DNA from: Fen-999 sp964530115
GTDB taxonomy: Bacteria; Pseudomonadota; Gammaproteobacteria; Burkholderiales; Rhodocyclaceae
Direction of reading: 5' to 3'
Assembly: GCA_964530115.1 (NCBI GenBank)
Contig: CAZGYD010000126.1
Coordinates: 1-12,344, forward strand
DNA: 12,344 nucleotides
Both the position numbers and the translations under genes were made by a program. This document shows, in pieces, positions 1 through 7,192 of this stretch. Position 1 is the first letter of the stretch. Every line of letters begins with the position of its first letter. Under the pieces are notes generated by a model that was given only the letters and a program-made list of their open reading frames with translations, searched no databases and was not told the DNA's origin.

Positions 1-736
1 CCCGCGGCGGGCGGGCGAGCAGGGCGGGCACGGCGGGGTTGGGGCGCGTCCTCGGGCGGGGCCGGGGCGTGGGCGGGAGCTGAAGGAGGGCCTGATCGAG
101 GTGATTGCGGTAGAGGTGCGAATCGCGGGGAGTGTGGATGAACTCGGCGGGTGTCAGGCCGACGACCTGGGCGACCATAATGGTCAGTAGCGCATAGGAG
201 GCGATGTGGGCCGGCACGCCGAGGAAGATGTCGGCGCTCCGCTGGTAGAGCTGGCAGGAGAGCCTGCCGTCGGCGACGTAGAACTGGAACAGGGCGTGGC
301 AGGGCGGCAGGCGCATCTTGGGCACGTCGGCGGGGTTCCAGGCCGAGACGATGTGCCGGCGCGAGTCCGGGTTCTTCTTCAGGCCCTCGATCAGCTCGGC
401 GATCTGGTCGACTTCGCCGCCGCCGGGCCGGGGCCAGTGCCGCCACTGGTGGCCGTAGACCGGACCGAGGTCGCCGTTTTCGTCGGCCCACTCGTCCCAG
501 ATGCTGACCTTGTGCTCGTGCAGCCAGCGGATGTTGGTGTCGCCGCGCAGGAACCAGAGCAGCTCGATGATGATCGAGCGCAGGTGCAGCTTCTTGGTCG
601 TCAGCAGCGGGAAGCCTTGGGCGAGGTCGAAACGCATCTGCCAGCCGAACACCGAGCGCGTGCCGGTGCCGGTGCGGTCGGCCTTGACGTGCCCGTGTTC
701 GAGCACGTGGCGCATGAGATCGAGGTATTGGCGCAT
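1..736 (-). CDS. thyA: Thymidylate synthase, C-terminus cut by window edge
   Basis: Converts dUMP to dTMP using methylene-tetrahydrofolate (cytosolic, dTMP synthesis). 245 codons are visible. They align with the 264-residue E. coli enzyme without gaps to about residue 220, so about 20 residues should lie outside the window. Visible catalytic and dUMP-binding residues: Arg21, Glu58, Trp80, Arg126-Arg127, Cys146 nucleophile (PPCHALFQF), Asp169, His207 and Tyr209. Oddities: position 177, normally the Asn that recognises the uracil ring, is His and its neighbour 176 is Ala (VPAHIASYA instead of VPFNIASYA). Gly203-Gly204 reads Pro-Arg. From residue 221 the chain becomes Pro/Arg-rich and loses the usual FxFxDF end. 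The ATG start is chosen by family alignment (MRQYLDLM) and has no Shine-Dalgarno sequence. It is divergent from the aminopeptidase gene. Family identity is certain; full activity is not. Confidence 0.95.
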   Translation of the reverse strand, partial: MRQYLDLMRHVLEHGHVKADRTGTGTRSVFGWQMRFDLAQGFPLLTTKKLHLRSIIIELLWFLRGDTNIRWLHEHKVSIWDEWADENGDLGPVYGHQWRHWPRPGGGEVDQIAELIEGLKKNPDSRRHIVSAWNPADVPKMRLPPCHALFQFYVADGRLSCQLYQRSADIFLGVPAHIASYALLTIMVAQVVGLTPAEFIHTPRDSHLYRNHLDQALLQLPPTPRPRPRTRPNPAVPALLARPPR

Positions 737-761
737 GGGAAGTGGGGCGGGTGGGGCTGTC

Positions 762-767
762 TATAAT
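762..767 (+). promoter_or_regulatory. Putative -10 element of the M17 peptidase gene
   Basis: A perfect TATAAT lies 27 bases before the GTG start, giving a predicted leader of about 20 bases. No good -35 hexamer is seen 16-18 bases upstream (G-rich sequence around 738-745). It lies in the spacer between the divergent thyA and peptidase genes. Confidence 0.45.
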
Positions 768-794
768 CGTCGGGTCATTCTAAAGGAAGCCACC

Positions 795-2225
795 GTGCCG
801 CTCGCCAAGCTCGTCGTCGCCACCGAATCCGCCGCCCGTCACCTCCTGTTCGTCCTTCCAGCCGGCAAGACGCTGCCGCGCGATCTGCCCGAGCGCTCGC
901 GCTGGGCAACCGTGCTCAAGCGCCGAGACATCGAGGTCGGGGAGCTAGCCAAGTCGCCGGTCGCCCTCGACTTCGAGGATGGCGGCCGCGCCGCCTGCGT
1001 GATGGTCGATGAAACGAAGCCGCGCTTCGAGCGCCTCACCGCGCTGCGCAAGGCGGCGATGCTGCTGCTCGAGGAGCGCCCGGCCGAACTCGCCATCGTG
1101 CCGGTCGACGTCGCCGACGATACGATCCGCGACGCCGCCTACGTCGCGCTGGTCAATGGCGCGCCGCTGCCGGCGAAGAAGAAAAAGCCCGCCAAGCCTC
1201 TCGGCACGCTGACGATCCTCAGTCCGCATGCCGATGCGGGCGACTTCGCTGCCGTCGTGGCGTTTGCCGAAGCCAACGTGCTCGCGCGCGAGCTCACGGC
1301 CCTGCCGCCCAACGAGCTCACGCCGGCGGCCTACCGCCGGCGCATCCGGGCGATGGCTCGGGCAAAGGGCTGGGGCATCGAGGAGTTCGGCTTCGCGCGG
1401 CTCAAGAAGATGGGCGCGGGGGCGTTCTGCGCCGTGGCGCAGGGCTCGGGCCACGAGGATGCGGCGATCGTCCGCCTGACCTACCGGCCGAAGGGCGCGA
1501 AGCGGACCGTGGCGCTCGTCGGCAAGGGCATCTGCTTCGACACCGGCGGCCACAATCTCAAGCCGGCCCGGTACATGGCCGGCATGCACGAGGACATGAA
1601 CGGCTCGGCCGTGGCGCTGGCGATCCTGCAGGCCGCACAGGCGCTGAAGTTCCCCGTGGCGCTCGACGTCTGGCTCGCCATCGCCCACAACCACCTTTCG
1701 CCCGGCGCCTACCTGCCGGGCGACGTGGTCACCGCGCTTGACGGCACCACCATCGAGGTCGTGCACACCGACGCCGAAGGGCGCATGGTGCTTGCCGACA
1801 CGCTGACCCTGGCCGTGCGGGCGAAGCCCGATCTGGTCATCGATTTCGCCACGCTGACCGGCAGCATGGTGACGGCGCTCGGCAGCCGCTACTCGGGCGT
1901 CTTCGCCTCGGAGGGCGATCTCGCCCACGCCGCGGTACGCGCCGGCAGGGTGTCGGGCGAGCGGGTCTGCGTCTTCCCGATGGACGAGGACTACGAGGCC
2001 GCGCTGGAATCGAAGGTCGCCGACGTCAAGCAATGCACGCTGGAAGGCGAGGCCGACCACATCCTCGCCGCGCGCTTCCTTTCCCGCTTCGTCGGCAAGA
2101 CCCCGTGGCTGCATGTCGATCTCTCCGCCTCGGCCTGCGAGGGCGGCCTCGGTGCCGTAGCCGGCAACCTGACGGGATTCGGCGTCGCCTGGGGGCTTGC
2201 GCTGTTGTCGAACGACGACAGGTGA
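795..2225 (+). CDS. Leucyl aminopeptidase family protein (peptidase M17)
   Basis: Cytosolic two-metal aminopeptidase that removes N-terminal residues from peptides. With the GTG start it has 476 residues, near the family norm of about 480-500. The start is set by AAGGA at 783-787, 7 bases upstream, and by a -10 element at 762; the longer open frame to the left is antisense to thyA. The metal and catalytic set is complete and spaced as in E. coli PepA: Lys244, Asp249 and Lys256 (GKGICFDTGGHNLKP), Asp267 (HEDMNGSA), then Asp326, Glu328 and Arg330 (HTDAEGR; His replaces the usual Asn of NTDAEGR). The N-terminal domain (about 1-145) is divergent and has a Lys-rich linker (KKKKPAK) before the catalytic domain. 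It appears to be the shorter M17 paralogue of proteobacteria rather than classical PepA, so no symbol is given. The PilZ gene follows after 59 bases without a visible terminator, so co-transcription is possible. Confidence 0.93.
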   Translation: MPLAKLVVATESAARHLLFVLPAGKTLPRDLPERSRWATVLKRRDIEVGELAKSPVALDFEDGGRAACVMVDETKPRFERLTALRKAAMLLLEERPAELAIVPVDVADDTIRDAAYVALVNGAPLPAKKKKPAKPLGTLTILSPHADAGDFAAVVAFAEANVLARELTALPPNELTPAAYRRRIRAMARAKGWGIEEFGFARLKKMGAGAFCAVAQGSGHEDAAIVRLTYRPKGAKRTVALVGKGICFDTGGHNLKPARYMAGMHEDMNGSAVALAILQAAQALKFPVALDVWLAIAHNHLSPGAYLPGDVVTALDGTTIEVVHTDAEGRMVLADTLTLAVRAKPDLVIDFATLTGSMVTALGSRYSGVFASEGDLAHAAVRAGRVSGERVCVFPMDEDYEAALESKVADVKQCTLEGEADHILAARFLSRFVGKTPWLHVDLSASACEGGLGAVAGNLTGFGVAWGLALLSNDDR

Positions 2226-2284
2226 CCGCCCGCGCGCCATCTGCTTAAGCTCGTAGTAATGCCCTTTTCGGACCTCAGCCTGCC

Positions 2285-3757
2285 ATGAACCTGTTCCTAC
2301 GCAAGGATGCCCATCCCCTCGCCCGGGGGGACGACGCGGAACGGCAGTTGCGCGCGCTGACGGAAGAAGAGCCGGCACAGGCCGTCGAGGATGCCTCGGC
2401 CTGGCTCGATTCCCTGCTCGCCGCCGAGATGAAGCCCGAGCGCCGACTGGAACTGATCCAGCGCATCGATGCGGCGACGATGCCGCAGACGCGGCGGCTG
2501 ATCCGGGCCTTCCTCGCGCCGACCGAGCCGGCGCGCACCGCGGAATACCGGCTCTGGCGGATCGGCCATGGTTACTGGCAAAGGCTGGCGCACGCCTACG
2601 ACGACGCGTTGCGCGCAGGTGCCGGCGGCCGGCTGGCAGCGATGGTCCGGGCCCGGCTCCTGCACGCCTGCGGCAACTGGCTCAAGTGGGCGCATTTCCG
2701 CTATGGTCCGGTGCCTTCGGAACTCTGGGCGCTCGCCGGCGCGGCCTATCTGGGCGCCGAGCGTGCCGGCCTCGCCGAGCGCACGGTCGCACTGTACAAG
2801 GGGCATCGCGAAACGACGCCCGCCGCCGAATATCTCGGCGTGCTGCTGCTCAAGGCCTCGTCGATGGACAACCTGCTGCCGGTCGAGGTCGAGATCGCCG
2901 ACCGCGTCATCGCGCACCTGCTGCCGGGCTTCGCCCTGACCGGCGAGGCGCGGCAGGAAAACGTCTATTGGGTCGATCCGGCGCGAGCCCTGCCGCCGAC
3001 GCGGCTCGCGCTCATGCCCGAACCGACGCCGACGCTGCGCTTCTTCGCCACGGCGCCGGCCATCGGCGCACTGGGGCGCCTGCGCGCGGAAGCCGCGACG
3101 CGGGGGCTTTTGCCCGCCGACGTCAATCTCGGCGCCGAATATCCGGCGCGGACGGTGCTTTCGGTCATCGACCATCTCAACACCTGCTGGTCGCCGGTGC
3201 CGCCGATGCGTCATCATCCGCGCCGCCGTGTCCGCGGCCGATTGAGCGTGGTCGGCAGCCTGCCGGGCATCCGCCGGCGCCTTTCCGGCCTGGCGGCGGC
3301 ATCCGAGGAAGCAGATTCATGGACGATCGAGGACGTGAGCCAGGGCGGTATCGGCGCCCATGTGCCGCTCGTCGGCAAGGACTGGCTCAGGGTCGGCACG
3401 CTGGTCGGCATGCAGCCCGAAGGCGGCGACAACTGGCTGGTCGGCGTCGTCCGCCGCTTCGTCCGCGAGAACGACGTGGTTGGCAACGTCGGCATCGAGA
3501 CCCTCTCGAAGCAGCCGCGCGGCGTCATCGCCTACAGTCACGGCCTGCGCACCGAGATCGTCATGCTCGACCCGCCGCAGGAGGGCGGGGAACTGCGGCT
3601 CGCCGTCTCGCCGCACGACTGGGAGGAGCAGCTGCCGCTCTTCGCCGACGTCGATGGCCGGCGCTTCATGCTGCTGCCCGAGGACCTCATCGACGCCGGC
3701 GCCGGCCACGTCGTCGGCAGCTACCGCGCCGAGGTGGCGCTCAGCGTGCCGGCCTGA
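2285..3757 (+). CDS. PilZ-domain protein, probable c-di-GMP effector
   Basis: 490 residues, no signal peptide and no membrane segment, so probably cytosolic. A PilZ-type signature is visible in the C-terminal third: an RxxxR motif (Arg313-Arg317, or Arg315-Arg319) and, 33-37 residues later, DxSxxG (Asp350, Ser352, Gly355 in IEDVSQGGIGA), followed by hydrophobic beta-like strands (LRVGTLVGM, WLVGVVRRF). In known PilZ domains these motifs bind cyclic di-GMP. The N-terminal ~300 residues are Ala/Leu/Arg-rich, probably helical, and I do not recognise them. Residues 425-490 form a further beta-rich tail. There is no Shine-Dalgarno before the ATG; this start is the first in-frame ATG and lies 59 bases after the peptidase gene, with which it may be transcribed. 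Its last 17 bases overlap the end of mogA on the other strand. The PilZ assignment rests on the two motifs only; target and output are unknown. Confidence 0.8.
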   Translation: MNLFLRKDAHPLARGDDAERQLRALTEEEPAQAVEDASAWLDSLLAAEMKPERRLELIQRIDAATMPQTRRLIRAFLAPTEPARTAEYRLWRIGHGYWQRLAHAYDDALRAGAGGRLAAMVRARLLHACGNWLKWAHFRYGPVPSELWALAGAAYLGAERAGLAERTVALYKGHRETTPAAEYLGVLLLKASSMDNLLPVEVEIADRVIAHLLPGFALTGEARQENVYWVDPARALPPTRLALMPEPTPTLRFFATAPAIGALGRLRAEAATRGLLPADVNLGAEYPARTVLSVIDHLNTCWSPVPPMRHHPRRRVRGRLSVVGSLPGIRRRLSGLAAASEEADSWTIEDVSQGGIGAHVPLVGKDWLRVGTLVGMQPEGGDNWLVGVVRRFVRENDVVGNVGIETLSKQPRGVIAYSHGLRTEIVMLDPPQEGGELRLAVSPHDWEEQLPLFADVDGRRFMLLPEDLIDAGAGHVVGSYRAEVALSVPA

Positions 3758-4292
3758 TCGCCGACCTGGGCCGGAAGGCCTTGACGACGTCCTCTTTGGT
3801 CTCGATGTAGGGCCCGCCGATCAGGTCGATGCAGTAAGGCACGGCGGCGAAGATGCCGTCGAGCGTTTCCTTGATCGCCTTCGGCTGGCCGGGCAGGTTG
3901 AGGATCAGTGTCCTGCCGCGGATGACGCCGACCTGGCGCGAGAGGATCGCGGTCGGCACGTACTTGAGGCTCACCGCGCGCATCGCTTCGCCGAAGCCCG
4001 GCATCACCTTGTCGGCGACGGCGAGGGTCGCCTCGGGCGTCACGTCGCGCGGCGCCGGGCCGGTGCCGCCGGTGGTCAGCACCAGATGGCAGCCCACGGT
4101 GTCGCAGAGCTCGATCAGCGTCTTTTCGATCAGCGGCTGCTCGTCGGGAATCAGCCGCGTCTCCATGCGCCAGGGGCTCTTCAGGGCGGCGGCGAACCAT
4201 TCCTCCAGCGCCGGAATGCCCTTGTCCTCATAGACGCCGCTCGAGGCGCGGTCCGAGACCGACACCAGGCCCACCCGCAGTTCGTCATTCAT
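3741..4292 (-). CDS. mogA: Molybdopterin adenylyltransferase MogA
   Basis: Activates molybdopterin by adenylation with ATP, giving the adenylated intermediate into which MoeA inserts molybdate (molybdenum cofactor synthesis, cytosol). 183 residues against about 195 in E. coli. Family motifs: SVSDR at 11-15, IPDEQ with Asp50, TTGGTGPAPRDVTPEAT at 73-89 with Asp83, and NLPGQP at 132-137. Asp50 and Asp83 match the E. coli residues Asp49 and Asp82 that are needed for activity. The ATG is supported by GGAGGA (4301-4306), 8 bases upstream and inside darP. The start overlaps the darP stop by 8 bp, implying translational coupling in a darP-mogA operon. The 3' end overlaps the convergent PilZ gene. 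No molybdoenzyme gene lies in the window. Confidence 0.95.
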   Translation of the reverse strand: MNDELRVGLVSVSDRASSGVYEDKGIPALEEWFAAALKSPWRMETRLIPDEQPLIEKTLIELCDTVGCHLVLTTGGTGPAPRDVTPEATLAVADKVMPGFGEAMRAVSLKYVPTAILSRQVGVIRGRTLILNLPGQPKAIKETLDGIFAAVPYCIDLIGGPYIETKEDVVKAFRPRSAIRPAR

Positions 4293-4821
4293 CGCTTCGT
4301 TCCTCCAGTTCGCGCAGGGCGCGGAACAGCTCGCGGTAGGCGCGCGGCGGCCGGCCCTCGGCGTGCTCCTTCAGGGCGTTCCTGCGCAATTGCCGCAGGC
4401 GCTGAAACTCAGCCGCCGTAACACGCCGCGCTAACGCCGCGAGCTCGCGTTCATCCTCGAGGATGCGCTCGTGCAGCCGCTCGAGCGCGTGCTGGCGCGC
4501 CCGGGCGGCGGCCGAGACGCCGTCGATCTCGTCGAGCGCGGCGCGGATCGGCGCCGGGTCGACCGAGCGCATCAGCCGGCCGATGTACTGGAGCTGGCGG
4601 CGCTTCGCCTCGTGCGTGACGAAGCGCTGTGCGTCGCGCACGGCCTCGCGCAGCGCCTCGGGCATGTCGATCTTCGCCAGCCGCTCACCGGCGAGCGCCA
4701 CGAGCCGCGCGCCGAGTGCCTGGAGCGCATCCATCTCGCGCTTCCGCTGCGTCTTGCTCGGGCGCTCGGGTTGCCGGTCGGGTTCTTCGCGTTCCACGGG
4801 TATGATTCTAACTTCACCCAT
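4285..4821 (-). CDS. darP: Ribosome maturation protein DarP (YjgA, DUF615)
   Basis: Small helical protein that associates with 50S precursor particles and helps late assembly of the large ribosomal subunit (known from E. coli DarP/YjgA). 178 residues, close to the usual ~180. Recognised from the family blocks KTQRKREMDALQALG (about 23-37), the central RRQLQYIGRLMRSVD block, PAPIRAALDEI, and the C-terminal RQLRRNALKEHAEGRPPRAYRELFRALREL. Highly charged, with no signal peptide. The ATG (MGEVRIIP) is taken because it gives the family length; the open frame continues upstream only as antisense of pmbA. The start lies 15 bases from the divergent pmbA start. mogA follows with an 8-bp overlap. The darP/mogA/pmbA neighbourhood is, from memory, common in betaproteobacteria. 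Confidence 0.93.
   Translation of the reverse strand: MGEVRIIPVEREEPDRQPERPSKTQRKREMDALQALGARLVALAGERLAKIDMPEALREAVRDAQRFVTHEAKRRQLQYIGRLMRSVDPAPIRAALDEIDGVSAAARARQHALERLHERILEDERELAALARRVTAAEFQRLRQLRRNALKEHAEGRPPRAYRELFRALRELEERSDE
4301..4306 (-). promoter_or_regulatory. Shine-Dalgarno of mogA inside darP
   Basis: On the minus strand this reads GGAGGA, 8 bases before the mogA ATG. It lies in the last codons of darP and so permits independent initiation as well as coupling through the 8-bp gene overlap. Confidence 0.7.
4801..4806 (+). promoter_or_regulatory. Possible -10 element for pmbA
   Basis: TATGAT lies 30 bases upstream of the pmbA ATG, inside the 5' end of the opposing darP gene. No convincing -35 is seen at 17 bases; TTGCCG at 4771 is 24 bases away. 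With only 15 bases between the divergent starts, any pmbA promoter must lie within darP, and this is the best candidate by eye. Confidence 0.3.
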
Positions 4822-4836
4822 CGATCCGGTTTCCCC

Positions 4837-6177
4837 ATGGCAGGACAGGACTTCAGCTACAGCCGCGCCGAACTTGAGGCGCTGGCACGGCAGGTGCTCG
4901 AAGAGGCGAAGCGGCGCGGCGCCACCGCGTGCGAGACCGACGTCTCGGAAGGCTTTGGCCTTTCGGTGACCGTGCGTCGGCAAGAGGTCGAGACCATCGA
5001 ACACAACCGCGACAAGGGCATCGGCGTCACCGTCTATCTCGGCCAGCGGCGCGGCCATGCCTCGACCTCCGACTTCTCGCCCGAGGCCGTGGCGGGCACG
5101 GTCGAAGCCGCGCTCTCGATCGCGCGCTTCACGGCCGAAGATCCCTGCGCGGGTCTGCCGGACGAGGCGCTGCTCGCGCGCGACGCAGCCGACCCCGGGC
5201 TCTTCTATCCCTGGGCGCTTTCGGTCGACGATGCCATCGGCATCGCCCGCCGCTGCGAGCAGGCCGCCTTCGACGCAAGCCCCATGATCACCAATTCCGA
5301 AGGCGCGAGCGTCTCGGTCCAGCAGTCGCACTTTGTCTCGGCCAACAGCCTCGGCTTCATGGGCGGCTACGCGAGCACCCGGCATTACGTTTCCTGCTGC
5401 GCGATCGCCGGCGAGGGCGAGGACATGCAGCGCGACGACTGGTACTCGAGCCACCGCGATCCGGCCGACCTCGCCGCGCCCGAGGCGATCGGAGACTACG
5501 CCGCGCGGCGCGCGCTCGCGCGGCTCGGCGCGCGCCGGCTGTCGACGCGCCAGGTGCCGGTGCTCTTCGAGGCGCCGCTCGCCTGCGGGCTGATCGCCAG
5601 CTTCGTCCATGCCGCGAGCGGCGGTTCGCTCTACCGCAAGGCCTCGTTCCTCGTCGATGCGCTGGGCAAGCGCATCTTTCCGGAATTCATGCACATCAGC
5701 GAGCGGCCGCACCTGCCCAAGGGTCTCGCCTCGAGCCCGTTCGACGACGACGGCGTGGCGACCAAGGACCGCGAGGTCGTCGAGGGCGGCGTGCTGCAAG
5801 GCTATTTCCTCTCCACCTACTCGGCGCGCAAGCTGGGGCTCCAGACCACCGGCAACGCCGGCGGCAGCCACAACCTGATCGTCGCGCCGGGGCCGCACGA
5901 CCTCGCCGGGCTGCTGAAGTTGATGGGCCGGGGCCTCTTGGTCACCGAGCTGCTCGGCCATGGCATCAATTACGTGACCGGCGACTATTCGCGCGGCGCC
6001 GCCGGCTACTGGGTCGAGAACGGCGAGATCGCCTACCCCGTGCACGAGATCACCATCGCCGGAAACCTCGCCGAGATGTTCCGCGGCATCGTCGCCGTCG
6101 GCAACGACATCGTCGTGCGCGGCTCGCGCCGGACGGGCTCGATCCTCATCGAGCGGATGACCGTCGCCGGCCAGTAG
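4837..6177 (+). CDS. pmbA: TldE/PmbA family metallopeptidase subunit
   Basis: PmbA (TldE) pairs with TldD to form a protease that trims modified or unfolded small peptides; in E. coli it matures microcin B17 and degrades the antitoxin CcdA. 446 residues against 450 in E. coli. The long family signature is present: SSPFDDDGVATKDREVV at about 299-315, then GVLQGYFLSTYSARKLG and TTGNAGGSHNL (about 337-347), and the C-terminal GYWVENGEIAYPVHEITIAGNL. As expected for PmbA, no HExxxH zinc motif is seen; that belongs to the partner TldD, which is not in the window. The start (ATGGCAGGACAGG) is chosen by family length and has no clear Shine-Dalgarno. The gene is divergent from darP and convergent with the hydratase gene. 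Confidence 0.95.
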   Translation: MAGQDFSYSRAELEALARQVLEEAKRRGATACETDVSEGFGLSVTVRRQEVETIEHNRDKGIGVTVYLGQRRGHASTSDFSPEAVAGTVEAALSIARFTAEDPCAGLPDEALLARDAADPGLFYPWALSVDDAIGIARRCEQAAFDASPMITNSEGASVSVQQSHFVSANSLGFMGGYASTRHYVSCCAIAGEGEDMQRDDWYSSHRDPADLAAPEAIGDYAARRALARLGARRLSTRQVPVLFEAPLACGLIASFVHAASGGSLYRKASFLVDALGKRIFPEFMHISERPHLPKGLASSPFDDDGVATKDREVVEGGVLQGYFLSTYSARKLGLQTTGNAGGSHNLIVAPGPHDLAGLLKLMGRGLLVTELLGHGINYVTGDYSRGAAGYWVENGEIAYPVHEITIAGNLAEMFRGIVAVGNDIVVRGSRRTGSILIERMTVAGQ

Positions 6178-6192
6178 CGGCGGTCGCCGGAC

Positions 6193-6211
6193 GGCGGGGC
6201 TTTGCCCCACC
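6193..6211. other. Small hairpin between convergent pmbA and hydratase genes
   Basis: GGGGC-TTT-GCCCC (6196-6208) makes a 5-bp GC stem, extendable by two pairs across one mismatch. No T tract follows on either strand, so it is at best a weak or Rho-assisted terminator. The rest of the 108-base spacer shows nothing recognisable. Confidence 0.35.
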
Positions 6212-6285
6212 CACGCTGCGTTCGGGACCGCCACTCGCCGGCGTCCTGCGCCCGCCTGGTCAGCCGCCGCAGCACGCCGTGGGCA

Positions 6286-7077
6286 TCAGCCTTTCTTCGT
6301 GGCCCAGGCGGGCGGGCGCTTTTCGAGGAAGGCGGCAAGCCCTTCCTTCGCCTCGGCGGTCGTGCGCAGGCCGGCGATGCGCCGCGCGGTGTCCTCGAGC
6401 GTCGCCTCGGTCACGGCGCGCACGCCGGCGGCGCCGACGAGCTGCTTCGCTGCGGCCTGGGCGAGCGGGCCGCCCTCGAGCAGGGCGGCGACGATTTCGC
6501 CGATCCGCGCGTCGAGCGCCGGCCCGGCCACGACCTCGTGGGCGATGCCGAGCTCCCGCGCGCGCGCGGCGGGGATGCGTTCCGCCGTCTGAAAATAGCG
6601 CAGCGCCTGGCGTTCGCCGATGGCGCGTATGACGTAGGGGCCGATCACCGCGGGAATCAGCCCGAGGCGGACCTCGGTGGTGGCGAAGACCGCCTCCTCG
6701 GAGGCGATGCAGAGGTCGCAGGCGCAGGCGAGCCCCATGCCGCCGCCGAGCGCGGCGCCGTGAACCCGCGCGATGGTCGGCTTGGGCATCTCCGCGAGAG
6801 CACGGAGCATGTCGGCGAGCCGGCGAGCGTCGGCGAGGTTCTCGTGGGCGCCCGCCTCGGCGGCCCGCCGCATCCAGTTCAAGTCGGCACCCGCCGAGAA
6901 GCTCCTGCCGCGGCCGCCGAGCACCACGACGCGGACGCGGTCGTCGGCCGCGAGTTCGCTGAAAGCGGCCGCGAGCCCGGTGATCAGATCTTCGTCGAAA
7001 GCGTTGTGCCGGTCGGGCCGGCTCATCCAGACCGTGGCGACGGCACCGTCGCGGATGATGTCGAGGCTGCGGTCCAT
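6286..7077 (-). CDS. Enoyl-CoA hydratase, probable methylglutaconyl-CoA hydratase
   Basis: Crotonase-fold hydratase adding water to an enoyl-CoA. Most like the 3-methylglutaconyl-CoA (leucine breakdown, LiuC) and isohexenylglutaconyl-CoA (acyclic terpene breakdown, AtuE) hydratases, because of the signature SFSAGADLNWMRRAA (59-73) and EVRLGLIPAVIGPYVI (135-150). Oxyanion-hole segments are SAGADL and ALGGGMGL (109-116). Glu135 matches one of the two crotonase catalytic Glu residues; the other position is Gly115, which I recall being so in this subgroup. 263 residues. I prefer the ATG at 7077 because GGAG (7084-7087) sits 6 bases upstream; the ATG at 7089 would add four residues and has only a badly placed AAGG. 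No other leucine-pathway gene is adjacent. It is divergent from the TRAP receptor gene. Exact substrate uncertain. Confidence 0.88.
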   Translation of the reverse strand: MDRSLDIIRDGAVATVWMSRPDRHNAFDEDLITGLAAAFSELAADDRVRVVVLGGRGRSFSAGADLNWMRRAAEAGAHENLADARRLADMLRALAEMPKPTIARVHGAALGGGMGLACACDLCIASEEAVFATTEVRLGLIPAVIGPYVIRAIGERQALRYFQTAERIPAARARELGIAHEVVAGPALDARIGEIVAALLEGGPLAQAAAKQLVGAAGVRAVTEATLEDTARRIAGLRTTAEAKEGLAAFLEKRPPAWATKKG

Positions 7078-7083
7078 GCCGTT

Positions 7084-7087
7084 CTCC
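7084..7087 (-). promoter_or_regulatory. Shine-Dalgarno deciding the hydratase start
   Basis: GGAG on the minus strand, 6 bases before the ATG at 7077. It overlaps the alternative upstream ATG (7087-7089), which lacks a properly spaced site of its own. Confidence 0.5.
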
Positions 7088-7120
7088 ATCCTTGCCGTGG
7101 GCCGCTATGCTAACGCAGCG

Positions 7121-7134
7121 GGCCGGCCGGCCGG
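7121..7134. repeat. Short GGCC tandem tract
   Basis: GGCCGGCCGGCCGG is a self-complementary short tandem repeat in the spacer between the divergent hydratase and TRAP receptor genes. A 6-bp bulged hairpin (CGCT-AT-GC, loop TAAC, GCAGCG) lies beside it at 7103-7120. Function unknown; it may be chance in GC-rich DNA. Confidence 0.3.
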
Positions 7135-7192
7135 CGTGTTACGACGACTGAGTTTCCGCTGCACCGCCCCATTCCGTGCAGGCGGCGATTGC

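Noticed and set aside
206..766. A 186-codon plus-strand open frame at the left edge
   Set aside because: Antisense of thyA, which has clear catalytic residues on the minus strand.
945..2378. A 477-codon minus-strand open frame
   Set aside because: Antisense shadow of the M17 peptidase, whose catalytic motifs prove the plus strand.
4285..6234. A 649-codon minus-strand open frame covering darP and antisense to pmbA
   Set aside because: Only its last 178 codons (from 4821) match a family, DarP. The rest mirrors pmbA codons in GC-rich DNA and shows no domain.
4929..6632. A 567-codon plus-strand open frame rich in Arg and Ala
   Set aside because: Frame-shifted shadow of pmbA running into the antisense of the hydratase; low-complexity Arg/Ala composition typical of a wrong frame.
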